Assembly (NCBI RefSeq): GCF_050015995.1
Contig: NZ_JBNHEP010000170.1
Coordinates: 1 to 64,000, forward strand
DNA: 64,000 bases
Reading direction: 5' to 3'
From: Trichodesmium sp050015995
Lineage (GTDB): Bacteria > Cyanobacteriota > Cyanobacteriia > Cyanobacteriales > Microcoleaceae
Shown here: one piece after another, positions 47,484 to 55,650 of the stretch
Position numbering within the stretch: the stretch's first letter is position 1
How the letters are laid out: each line of letters starts with the position of its first letter
Made by a program: the position numbers and the translations under genes
Notes under the pieces: generated by a model
The model's database searches: none
Told to the model about the DNA's origin: nothing
What the model saw: only the letters and a program-made list of their open reading frames with translations

Positions 47484-49004
47484 ATGTATACTACATCCGA
47501 AAATACAACCACAGTAATAGTAGCTTTGATTGCTCTGGGAATTCTGGGCTGGGGATACTACAGAGCTAGACCTTATGGTAAAACAGGCATTTTAGCCTGG
47601 TTACAATCAGTAGTTTTAATGGCACCTTGGCTACTATTTTTTGCTCTATTTGCTGCGGGAATTTATATCAACTTAGTATTGATTCTATTTCTGCTAATAG
47701 CTTGTACAGGATTGTACATTTATTTGGGAAGGCAATTACGAATAATAGCAGCTCAAGAAGCAGAAAATAAACCCGAGATTCAATCCATTAGTAACTCCTC
47801 AAAACCTGCTTTCAGCGAAGAGAAAACTCAACTACCAAATCTAGAGAAAATAGAAAACGAGGCAGATAAAAAAGAAGAAACTCTAGAATTTATTCCTATT
47901 CCAACTGAAGACTTGCAAAAAGTTAAAGACATTTTTGGTATCGATACCTTTTTTGCAACAGAAACTATTCCTTATCAAGAGGGAGCTATTTTCAAGGGAA
48001 ATTTACGGGGAGATACAGAAAAAGTTCATACTATATTATCAGCAAAATTGGCAGAAAAACTGAGCGATCGCTACCGACTATTTTTATTGGAAAGTCCAGA
48101 AGCTAAACCAGTAGTTATCATTTTACCAAGCAAAAATGACCCATTACCTGCCACTACATCCCAAAAAATTCTGGCAGTTATTCTATTACTTGCGACTATT
48201 GCCACCAGTTTTGAAGCGGGTGGGTTGTTGTTAGGGTTCGACTTTTTCAACCAACCCATGAGATATCAAGAAGCATTACCCGTTGTCATTGGTCTGTGGA
48301 TAGTTTTGGGCGGTCACGAAATAGCTCACCAAGTCTTGGCAAAACGTCACAATGTTCGCTTTAGTTGGCCGTTCTTTCTCCCCGCTTGGCAAATTGGTAG
48401 TTTTGGTTCTGTTAACCGTTTTGAGTCCACGATCCCTAACCGAAGAGTTCTGTTTGATGTCGCTTTTGCTGGACCTGCTGCGGGAGGAATAATTTCTTTG
48501 GCAATGTTATTAGGAGGTTTGTTACTTTCCCACGAAGGTAGTATGTTTCAGATGCCATCAGAATTTTTCAAAGCTTCTGTTTTGGTGGGAAGTTTGGCGC
48601 GAGCGATTTTAGGTCCGGCAGTACATCAAAATATAGTAGATGTTCACCCACTGGCAATTATGGGTTGGTTGGGTTTACTTATTACAGCAATTAATCTGAT
48701 GCCAGCGGGTCAGTTGGATGGTGGTAGAATTATTCAAGCAGTTTATGGTCGGAAAGTTGCAGGTAGAGCAACATTTTTCACTTTTATAGTCTTGGCGATC
48801 GCTTCTTTGGTTAATCCTTTGGCGTTGTATTGGGCGATTATTATTTTGGTATTACAGCGAAATTTAGAACGCCCTTGTTTAAATGAATTAACTGAACCAG
48901 ATGATGCGCGAGCTGCTTTGTGTTTGTTAGCTTTGTTTTTGGCGATCGCTACTTTGTTCCCTCTAACTCCAGCTTTAGCTGGTAGGTTGGGTATTGGCGG
49001 TTAA
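47484..49004 (+). CDS. Site-2 protease, M50 metalloprotease
   Basis: 506 residues with multiple membrane helices. The zinc motif HEIAH (HExxH, from residue 278) lies in a membrane segment, the third ligand and NxxPxxxLDG motif is NLMPAGQLDGGRI (Asp ~412). The family cuts membrane-anchored regulators within the bilayer. Cyanobacterial homologues of this length (two N-terminal helices, a soluble domain ~100-230, then the catalytic core) resemble the plastid EGY proteins. AFAGPAAGG after the active site is typical of the group. All catalytic residues are present. The next gene is 300 bp away. It is not in an operon. Confidence 0.88.
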   Translation: MYTTSENTTTVIVALIALGILGWGYYRARPYGKTGILAWLQSVVLMAPWLLFFALFAAGIYINLVLILFLLIACTGLYIYLGRQLRIIAAQEAENKPEIQSISNSSKPAFSEEKTQLPNLEKIENEADKKEETLEFIPIPTEDLQKVKDIFGIDTFFATETIPYQEGAIFKGNLRGDTEKVHTILSAKLAEKLSDRYRLFLLESPEAKPVVIILPSKNDPLPATTSQKILAVILLLATIATSFEAGGLLLGFDFFNQPMRYQEALPVVIGLWIVLGGHEIAHQVLAKRHNVRFSWPFFLPAWQIGSFGSVNRFESTIPNRRVLFDVAFAGPAAGGIISLAMLLGGLLLSHEGSMFQMPSEFFKASVLVGSLARAILGPAVHQNIVDVHPLAIMGWLGLLITAINLMPAGQLDGGRIIQAVYGRKVAGRATFFTFIVLAIASLVNPLALYWAIIILVLQRNLERPCLNELTEPDDARAALCLLALFLAIATLFPLTPALAGRLGIGG

Positions 49005-49057
49005 GTCTTTACTGAATTAGAGTATGATTTTTCTGTAGGAAGACCGTTAAAAATTGA
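49005..49057. other. Short intergenic
   Basis: Holds the duplication site AAAATTGA of the next MITE. Confidence 0.4.
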
Positions 49058-49183
49058 GGCGTTGCTGAATAAAAGTATGATTTTACAGGAGTCAGGAGTC
49101 AGGAAGCGCGGCAGTTAGAGGGGAAATAGGTCTGCTTTAGATATTATAAATTTAGGAATTTCATACAGTGTTTCAGCAACGCC
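49058..49183. mobile_element. 126-bp MITE, GCGTTGCTGA family, copy 2
   Basis: GGCGTTGCTGAATAAAAGTA on the left and CATACAGTGTTTCAGCAACG then CC on the right, inverted. Target duplication AAAATTGA (8 bases) at 49050-49057 and 49184-49191. The interior has AGGAGTCAGGAGTCAGG. No gene. Confidence 0.92.
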
Positions 49184-49312
49184 AAAATTGAAAAATAAGA
49201 ATGGTTCAATCTCTAGAATACCGTTATCATCAAATTCATAAAAACGGAATCAAACAAACTAGCAGTTTTTTGGAGAAAAAACCTGAATGAAGTCATAATG
49301 GGAAGATAAATT

Positions 49313-49699
49313 ATGAGTAACATTGATGTCATTAAGCGCCTTTATCAAGCATTTTCCGAAGGTGATATTGATTCAGTATCTGCATTGCTAGATCCCTCTA
49401 TAGAGTGGATTGAATCAGATGGAATTCCTTATGGTGGTGTTTTTAAAGGATACGAAGCAGTTTTAAATGGAGTCTTTGCCAAAATTGGGGCAGAGTGGGA
49501 TAACTTTACAGCTCATGTAGATGAGTTTATTGATGCAGGTGATATTGTAGTCACCCTTGGAACTGACAGTGCTACCTATAAAGCAACTGGTAAGAAGATG
49601 ATAGCACCGACGGCTTCCATCTGGACATTGAAAAATGGCAAAGTAGTAAAGTTTAGACAATATATTGATACTTTGGCAGTCGTCAATGCTATCGAGTAA
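49313..49699 (+). CDS. SnoaL-like/NTF2-fold protein
   Basis: 128 residues, the NTF2/SnoaL-like fold used by small isomerases, cyclases and ligand-binding proteins. NVI at the start gives the family pattern: VIKRLYQAFSEGDIDSVSAL, DPSIEWIE, a middle GYEAVLNG, and the last strands IWTLKNGKVVKFRQYIDT. No catalytic residue set can be assigned. GGGAAGATAA before ATG is a fair ribosome site. It is alone, between a MITE and dispersed repeats, and function is unknown. Confidence 0.7.
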   Translation: MSNIDVIKRLYQAFSEGDIDSVSALLDPSIEWIESDGIPYGGVFKGYEAVLNGVFAKIGAEWDNFTAHVDEFIDAGDIVVTLGTDSATYKATGKKMIAPTASIWTLKNGKVVKFRQYIDTLAVVNAIE

Positions 49700-50064
49700 T
49701 TATAGAACCTATTTGATATTTTTGCAAACGTATGTACTTTTGGGATAGGAGTCAGGAGGGAAGAGGAGGAAGTTTTTTGTTTCGCTCCGCGTTTCATGTC
49801 GCGCAGGGAAACGGACTTCTATCGCTAATTATCCGCACATAATATTATTGCTATTTTTATCCTTCCCCCACTCTCCCCTATGCCACCCAATCAGATGTAG
49901 CAAAATTTTTGAGATTTGGTATAATATAATGTTAGTTGGTATCGTTTCTGTAAAAACTCAATAAACATTTACCCTAGGTTTAAAGTTTTTTCTTCTTTAA
50001 ATTATAACTTCTGACTTCTGATTTACCTCTACTATGCAATACTAATGCTACCGGAGTTGATATA
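49700..50064. other. Intergenic with repeat fragments
   Basis: GGAGTCAGGAGGGAAGAGGAG, described by its first bases only, with TTTCGCTCCGCG and ACTTCTATCGCTAATTATCC match parts of the element at 62969-63294. It looks like a partial copy. No gene. Confidence 0.5.
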
Positions 50065-50191
50065 ATATCATGTTCAGGTTGAATAGTTATAATTAAAGCT
50101 TGTAGTAGGGCTTTAGCCCTATCTATATATCGGGCTAAAGCCCTACTACAAACAAAAATTTTTTTTATCACTAATTATCCAGACATAATAT
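50065..50191. mobile_element. MITE-like element, ATATNATGTCCGG family, with inner hairpin
   Basis: ATATCATGTTCAGG on the left and CCAGACATAATAT on the right, imperfect inverted repeats. Inside is the hairpin GTAGTAGGGCTTTAGCCC/GGGCTAAAGCCCTACTAC at 50102-50154. The same hairpin is found at 40893 and in part at 57787. Confidence 0.7.
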
Positions 50192-50224
50192 AAGTTCTGA
50201 TTTAGCTAAATAATAAAAATAACT

Positions 50225-50779
50225 ATGATTGTAGAGACACAACTAAATTTAGAACAGTTTTTAGCTCTTCCAGAAGGGGATATTACTTATGAATTAATTG
50301 AAGGAAAAGTACAATCTAAAATGTCTCCAAAAAGATTTCATTATCGCTTAAAAGGTACTCTTTATCTACTTCTTACTAACTGGAGTAAATCAAAAGGAGA
50401 AGTAGAAATAGAATGGGGAGTTACTCTACAAATAAATGGAAAAGATTGGGTTTCTTTACCCGATTTGTTATATATTTCTTATGAGAAATTACCCGTAGAA
50501 AGATTTGAAGATGAACTGTGTCCGTTTCCTCCTGAATTAACTATTGAAATTATATCTCCTGGTCAATCTTTTGGGGATTTAAGTGAAAAAGCAACAGATT
50601 ATTTGAATGCAGGAGTTTTAAGAGTTTGGATTGTTGATTCACAAGCAAAAAGCATTACTATTTTTTATCCTGATGCTCCGCCACAAACTAAACGAGGGCA
50701 AGAAAGTTTAAAAGATGAAGTTTTGCCAGAATTAGAAATAACTGTTGAACAAGTTTTTCAGCAAGCAGGGTTAATTTAA
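50225..50779 (+). CDS. Uma2-family putative endonuclease (DUF820)
   Basis: 184 residues of the Uma2 family, very abundant in cyanobacteria and predicted to have a PD-(D/E)xK nuclease fold; function unknown. Typical blocks: LEQFLALPEGDITYELIEGK, EIEWGVTLQINGK, PDLLYIS, and LTIEIISPGQSFGDLSEKAT with the E-x-x-S and the later YLNAGVLRVWIVD, the likely acidic/Lys sites. ATG lies 7 bases after the AT-rich leader without a strong ribosome site. A stretch ending in boilerplate follows. It stands alone. Confidence 0.8.
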   Translation: MIVETQLNLEQFLALPEGDITYELIEGKVQSKMSPKRFHYRLKGTLYLLLTNWSKSKGEVEIEWGVTLQINGKDWVSLPDLLYISYEKLPVERFEDELCPFPPELTIEIISPGQSFGDLSEKATDYLNAGVLRVWIVDSQAKSITIFYPDAPPQTKRGQESLKDEVLPELEITVEQVFQQAGLI

Positions 50780-50974
50780 ATTCAAAAGGCAAAAGTTAAA
50801 AGGCAAAAGTAATAGGGAAATCCAATTATTATAAAGTATGTTTCATCTTTAAAAATGTCATTTACCCAGTGCGAGCTAGAAGCTCGCCAATATTCTTCCA
50901 ACTTTTCCCTGTTCCCTATACCCTATACCCTATTCCCTGTTATAACTGATAACTGAAATGACACTTACTGTTGA
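50780..50974. other. Intergenic with heptamer relic
   Basis: Contains TTCCCTGTTCCCTATACCCT (50907) variants and AACTGATAACTGAAATGACA boilerplate. No gene. Confidence 0.5.
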
Positions 50975-51083
50975 TTTACAGCGCTTTTCAAATTGATGAA
51001 CTAGATCGTCACAACCAAAACCCACTAGGGACGTTCCATGGAACGTCCCTACTTTGGTCTACCGAAATGAAAACCGCTGTAAA
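50975..51083. mobile_element. 109-bp MITE, TTTACAGCG family
   Basis: TTTACAGCGCTTTTCA on the left and TGAAAACCGCTGTAAA on the right, a 16-base inverted repeat with one mismatch. An internal palindrome GGGACGTTCC-ATGG-AACGTCCC is present. A related copy is at 22193-22300. No gene. Confidence 0.85.
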
Positions 51084-51304
51084 AGGTATTGCTACTGCTT
51101 TATCAATTTTTGTCTAACCCGAACAAAAGGAAAAGTTTTTATTTGTCTTAGGAGCTTTGATAACCAGATTAATTAGTTTGAGAAAAATTCCTGAAATTAT
51201 GGAAATTGATTCTGAATAATTGTTGCAAATATTGGATTTATTAGGCATTGAGTTTTCCTATCTTTCTTCAGAGGATATAGAGCAGGAACAAAGGTAGTAA
51301 AATC
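51084..51304 (+). pseudogene. Possible decayed antitoxin upstream of the PIN relic
   Basis: In one frame with an internal TAA: LFVLGALITRLISLRKIPEI, then LLQILDLLGIEFSYLSSEDI to TAG 51295-51297. It ends eight bases before the PIN-domain relic, so it may be the decayed antitoxin partner. The family is not identified. Confidence 0.35.
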
Positions 51305-51454
51305 TTGAAAATTTTAATTGATTCGTCTCCTATCATCTTTTTAATTGAGGAAAAAATAGAAATAGGTAATAAAGATAAATTTTATCAAAATCTAGTCAAA
51401 ATCAAATTTAGAATTTCCCGTTCTATTTTTGATGCTCTATTTCGTGATATTTAG
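51305..51454 (+). pseudogene. DUF3368-type PIN toxin, internally deleted
   Basis: A 49-codon frame from TTG 51305 to TAG 51452-51454. Its first half ILIDSSPIIFL is the PIN-domain N-terminal strand with the first catalytic Asp. Its last half FRISRSIFDALFRDI is the C-terminus of DUF3368 proteins. About 80 codons between, with the remaining acidic residues, are missing, so the nuclease is inactive. Confidence 0.6.
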
Positions 51455-51476
51455 GAGTTGAAGAGCGGAAATGGCA

Positions 51477-52679
51477 CTAAATTTCAACACCTCTAGCTTC
51501 TTCAACTTGAACAGTATCGGGTGTTAAATGTCGCCATCTAAACCTTTGGGAAAATTGATTTGACTTCCCTTCCACAACATCTGCTGCAATTTCCCCTAAT
51601 AAAGGTGCCATTTTAAATCCATGACCGCTACCACCACTACTAACAGAAAGACCTTGAATTTCTGGATGGTTATCTATCCAGAAGTGTCCGTCAAGGGTAT
51701 CAGTATATAAACATCTGCGAGTATATACCAAAGGTGCATCTACCAGATCGGGGAAAGTCATCTTTAGAAAAGACCGCATCTTCTCCACCTCATTATCCTT
51801 AATTTGGCGATCGCTATTTTCAGGGTGAATAGGTACACCAGTAGAATGTTTGGCTATCTTGACAACACCATATTTAGGTAAAAACGGAAAACCATACCAA
51901 CCAGAATTAGAAATATCGGCAGCAAAAACACTCAAATAAGGTGATGAAAAATATTTGGGGTTTTGAGGTTTTAACCAAAAGACAGGATGACCAGTCACTT
52001 TCATGTAAGGTTGTAGCTCTGGCAAAAGATAGGGAGTATTAGCACCTGCTGCTACCAACGCATGACCGCATTGAAAAGTATTTCCTTCTCTAGTTTTGAC
52101 TCCTTGTAGCTTTCCGTTTTCAACGATAAAACTTTCTGCGGTTTGCCATTGATAAATTTCTACACCCAAAGAGCAAGCATACTCAGTCAGTTTTTCCACT
52201 ACTAAGGAAGATTCTACATAACCTGCTTTGGGATTAAAATTGGCATCTATGTAAACTGAGGTATTCACCACCGGAAAACGTTCTTTGATACTTTCAGCAT
52301 TCATTCTATCTGGCGAATAACCACTTTCGATAAGATTTTGATAACTTGATTTTTCAAAGCTGTGGCGATCGCTTTCAATCTTATCTTTGCAAAGCATTAA
52401 AAAACCTACTTCGTGATACAACTTTTCCCCGAAAAGCTCATTCCACTCTTTCCATCGGTCAATACATATTTCTGCCATGTGGAAATATTCTCGATCCGTG
52501 CCATATTCCATACGCACAACTTTAGTAATATCAGTAGAAGCTGCCAGATGATGGGGAATAGTATCTGGGTTGATAACTGCCACCTTATATTTTCTTTTTC
52601 CTAATTCCACGGCAGCAGTAATACCAAATATGCCACTACCTACAATTAGAAAGTCATATTTTGTATTGGGATTTTTCAT
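51477..52679 (-). CDS. DAO-family FAD-dependent oxidoreductase, sarcosine-oxidase-like
   Basis: 400 residues of the DAO fold. The N-terminal nucleotide-binding motif FLIVGSGIFGITAAVELGKR is followed by substrate-domain blocks (RMEYGTDREYFHMAEICIDR) that match monomeric sarcosine oxidase or N-methyltryptophan oxidase. The later blocks NPKAGYVESSLVVEKL and RCLYTDTLDGHFWID, and the C-terminal SSGGSGHGFKMAPLLGEIAADV, complete the fold. The Cys that carries covalent flavin in MSOX is plausibly that of RRCLYTDT. The substrate is an amine, not defined here. Its 5' end abuts a repeat copy starting at 52680. No partner genes on the same strand directly upstream. Confidence 0.82.
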   Translation of the reverse strand: MKNPNTKYDFLIVGSGIFGITAAVELGKRKYKVAVINPDTIPHHLAASTDITKVVRMEYGTDREYFHMAEICIDRWKEWNELFGEKLYHEVGFLMLCKDKIESDRHSFEKSSYQNLIESGYSPDRMNAESIKERFPVVNTSVYIDANFNPKAGYVESSLVVEKLTEYACSLGVEIYQWQTAESFIVENGKLQGVKTREGNTFQCGHALVAAGANTPYLLPELQPYMKVTGHPVFWLKPQNPKYFSSPYLSVFAADISNSGWYGFPFLPKYGVVKIAKHSTGVPIHPENSDRQIKDNEVEKMRSFLKMTFPDLVDAPLVYTRRCLYTDTLDGHFWIDNHPEIQGLSVSSGGSGHGFKMAPLLGEIAADVVEGKSNQFSQRFRWRHLTPDTVQVEEARGVEI

Positions 52680-52765
52680 TAGACATCTCCAATAATAAAA
52701 AATAAAATCAATTATCCCAAAGAAATCATCAATTATTTCCCCCCTACTCCCTACTCCCTCTTTTA
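52680..52765. mobile_element. AGACATCTCC-family repeat, right end missing
   Basis: AGACATCTCCAATAATAAAA at 52681, then the AATTATC core and CCCCTACTCCCTACTCCCTC. The right inverted end is not visible. It lies immediately upstream of the DAO gene start and may include its leader. Confidence 0.65.
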
Positions 52766-52859
52766 TTGTACAATTTTCCTCTACTTCTTATTCAATCAAA
52801 TTAACTTAAAAATTTCTCCCTCTACTCAACATTTTTTATCTCAATTTTTGATAATTATT

Positions 52860-53470
52860 CTACTTCATAGTTAAATTCTACTTTGCTCTGCTTAATTACC
52901 TCCTCTAATATATGGCTTAAATATCCTATTTCTACACTATGGTAAAAACCTTCTATAATAGTTGGTAAATTAATTATTTCTTCTATACAATTCATGTACT
53001 TATCGACTATTAGATTCACAGAGTATTGCTTTTCTGCGTTTTTTCTAATTTTTTCCAGTAATTTATCTCTACTTTCAGTAGATTTAATGAAATATAGGAT
53101 ATTTTTCTATTTTATCAATATCTAAAAAAACTTTTTAAAATCCCTTGTTTCTGTAACCTGAAAAAATCTACCTAATGGTTTCATTACAAAATCTATGCCT
53201 CCGTCATTGGCATTAGTTCGCCCTGTTTTGTACAATTTTAAATTTTCTTGTTGTATATCTTCTAGGTCAAAGCCAAAAAATACAGTCTGTTCATGTTAAT
53301 AATATTTCAAAATGCTATAGCTAACAATCTCAAACAATCTTGCATCTATTTCAGTAAAAGTGTAACAATAAAACCAACAGCTTCATTTCGATTTGCTTCT
53401 GTTAATTGACTGATTTGCTGGCAAGACTTAATGAAGTCTTCAAAAGCAACTCACTTGATTACTTGGTTGA
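52860..53470 (-). pseudogene. Second, decayed copy of the restriction gene 3' part
   Basis: Matches 54547-55195 (the C-terminal half of the restriction endonuclease) along its length: stop context TTCATAGTTAAATTCTA, then ATTCATGTACTTATCGACTA, ATATTTTTCTATTTTATCAA and CTGTTAATTGACTGATTTGC. It contains small deletions and frameshifts (for example after AATGAAATATAGG), so it is not functional. It lies on the other side of the ATPase gene from the intact copy. Confidence 0.85.
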
Positions 53471-53658
53471 ATAAAAAATCATGTATATAGACAAAGTAAG
53501 GATAATTTTAGTTATTTATATTTAAAATATCAGACTTTTTGATTCTACGCAATCTCTACATAAGCTAAAATGACGTGAGTAAATGAATCAAACCTATTCC
53601 TCGTATACTTTACCAAGTGGTATAGAAAAATATTTTCTCAACACCAGATTTTAGAAAT
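53471..53658. other. Intergenic between the relic and the ATPase gene
   Basis: No gene and no clear hairpin terminator recognised. Confidence 0.4.
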
Positions 53659-54438
53659 CTACAATATCTGTGACAAAAACTTCCGGGTACGCTCTTCTTT
53701 CGGGTTTTGGAAAAATTCCTCTGGGGTTGCCTCCTCTACTAACAACCCATCCGCCATCAACACAATTCTATCTGCTACCTCCCTGGCAAACCCTACCTCG
53801 TGAGTCACCACTACCATCGTCATTCCCGAATCTTCTGCTAAACTGCGCATAACATCCAAAACTTCTCGCACCATCTCCGGGTCTAATGCTGAAGTCGGTT
53901 CGTCAAATAACATAATTTTTGGCTGCATCGCTAAAGCACGAGCGATCGCCACCCTTTGTTGCTGACCCCCCGAAAGTTGACCGGGGAATTTTTTCGCCTG
54001 TTCCAAAATACCCACTCTTTCCAAAAGTTGCATTGCCACTTCCTCCGCCTTAACTTTTGGCCATCGGCGCACCCAGATAGGGGCTAAGGTAACATTTTGC
54101 AAAACTGTGAGGTGAGGGAACAAATTAAACTGCTGAAATACCATTCCCACTTCTCGTCGAATAGCCTCAATATTTTTCAAATCGTGGGATAAATTAATAC
54201 CATCAACAATAATAGTACCTTTCTGAAATTCCTCTAGAGCATTAAAAGTACGGATAAAAGTCGATTTACCAGAGCCACTTGGCCCCATAATTACTACCAC
54301 TTCCCCACGTTTTACTGTAAGACTTACTCCACGGAGAACATGAAAATTATTGCTGTACCATTTCTGGACATCTGTGGCAATAATTCCTATATTGGCATCT
54401 ATTTTTGCTTCAGTTTTGTTTGTTTCTGCTTGTTTCAT
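53659..54438 (-). CDS. Polar amino-acid ABC transporter ATPase (AapP/BgtA type)
   Basis: 259 residues, the ATP-binding subunit of a polar amino-acid importer, homologous to GlnQ, AapP and cyanobacterial BgtA. Walker A GPSGSGKST is at 52-60, the Q-loop near MVFQQFNLFPHL, the signature LSGGQQQR at 155-162, Walker B with LFDEP at 177-181, and the switch His in VVVTHEVGFA. All motifs are present. It is the last gene of the transporter operon, but a restriction-modification pair separates it from the permease genes 2.1 kb upstream. It may rely on its own or on read-through transcription. Confidence 0.92.
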   Translation of the reverse strand: MKQAETNKTEAKIDANIGIIATDVQKWYSNNFHVLRGVSLTVKRGEVVVIMGPSGSGKSTFIRTFNALEEFQKGTIIVDGINLSHDLKNIEAIRREVGMVFQQFNLFPHLTVLQNVTLAPIWVRRWPKVKAEEVAMQLLERVGILEQAKKFPGQLSGGQQQRVAIARALAMQPKIMLFDEPTSALDPEMVREVLDVMRSLAEDSGMTMVVVTHEVGFAREVADRIVLMADGLLVEEATPEEFFQNPKEERTRKFLSQIL

Positions 54439-54546
54439 TTTATTCTTTAGGGAATAGCTATTAGTATTAAATCAAATAAGGTTATCATATTTTGTCGCCA
54501 TCCTAAATGGGATTAAATCATTTTTTATGTTAACTTTTAGTAATTA

Positions 54547-55650
54547 TTATACTTCATAGTTAAATTCTATCTTGCTCTGCTTAATTACTTCCTGTAATAT
54601 ACTACTTAAATATCCTATTTCTACACTCTGGTAAAAACGTTCTATAATGGTTGGCAAATTTATGATTTCTTCTATGCAATTCATATATTTATCGACTATT
54701 AGATTCACAGAGTATTGCTTTTGTGCATTTTTTCTAATTTTTTCCAGTAATTTATCCGTATTTTCAGTAGATTTTATGACGAAAGTTATAGGATATTTTT
54801 CTATTTTATCAATATCTAAAAAAAACTTTTTAAAGTCCGTTGTTTCTGTAACCTGAAAAAATCTACCTAATGGTTTCATTACAAAATCTATCCCCCCGTC
54901 ATTGGCATTAGTTCGCCCTGTTTTGTATAATTTTAAATTTTCTTGTTGTATATCCTCTAAATCAAAACCAAAAAATACAGTCTGTTCGTGGTAATAATAT
55001 TTCAAAATACTATAGCTAACAATTTCAAACAATCTTGCATCTACATTTGGCTGTAAAAGTGTAACAATAAAATCAACAGCTTCATTTTGATTTACTTCTG
55101 TTAATTGACTTATTTGCTGGCAAGATTTAATGAACTCTTCAAAAGCATTTGTTTTGGTCGAAATATACAGCTTGATTATTTGAATAATGATTTTAGCCAG
55201 ATTATAAGTTTGTTCTTCAATTATACAAACGAGTAAATTTTCATTGAACCAATATCTATTGTTTGAAGGTTCTCTAATAACCGGAACATAATCACAAGTC
55301 GGGAAATATTTTTTAAACTCTTGGTTTAGTCTGTGGTTCAAAGCATGGTTTTGTAATTTTTGACCAAAAGGTAACTCCCTTTGTCTGCGTAAAAGTTCAG
55401 AATATTTGCTACCTTCATAGGAAATATATCTACCACTTTCATCAAACCCATTTTTCACATAATCTTCAACTAAAACATAAATAGCATATAAATTACCAAA
55501 AGAATTTCTGGCTTTCGAGCCTCGATTAGCAGCCCTAGTTTTCAGATTAATATATTGTAAAATAGGAGAAATTGAGTATATTAATTCTGATTTATTTCCA
55601 TAAATATCTCTCAGAACATTTTTGATTACTTTTGTAAATTCATGTTCCAT
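54547..55650 (-). CDS. Type II restriction endonuclease, partner of the methylase
   Basis: 367 residues. The identity follows from its coupling to the methylase gene: its ATG begins directly after the methylase TAG, with no spacer. The C-terminal part has an endonuclease-like core: DGGIDFVM (252-258) and FFQVTE (264-269), fitting the D...(D/E)xK pattern of the PD-(D/E)xK fold, with Glu209 possible as the first acid. The usual Lys is replaced by Thr (QVT) in this alignment, so catalytic assignment is uncertain. The N-terminal half is helix-rich and unlike known domains. If the methylase acts on ATGCAT, the enzyme would resemble AvaIII. The 3' part is duplicated as a relic at 52860-53470. Confidence 0.72.
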   Translation of the reverse strand: MEHEFTKVIKNVLRDIYGNKSELIYSISPILQYINLKTRAANRGSKARNSFGNLYAIYVLVEDYVKNGFDESGRYISYEGSKYSELLRRQRELPFGQKLQNHALNHRLNQEFKKYFPTCDYVPVIREPSNNRYWFNENLLVCIIEEQTYNLAKIIIQIIKLYISTKTNAFEEFIKSCQQISQLTEVNQNEAVDFIVTLLQPNVDARLFEIVSYSILKYYYHEQTVFFGFDLEDIQQENLKLYKTGRTNANDGGIDFVMKPLGRFFQVTETTDFKKFFLDIDKIEKYPITFVIKSTENTDKLLEKIRKNAQKQYSVNLIVDKYMNCIEEIINLPTIIERFYQSVEIGYLSSILQEVIKQSKIEFNYEV

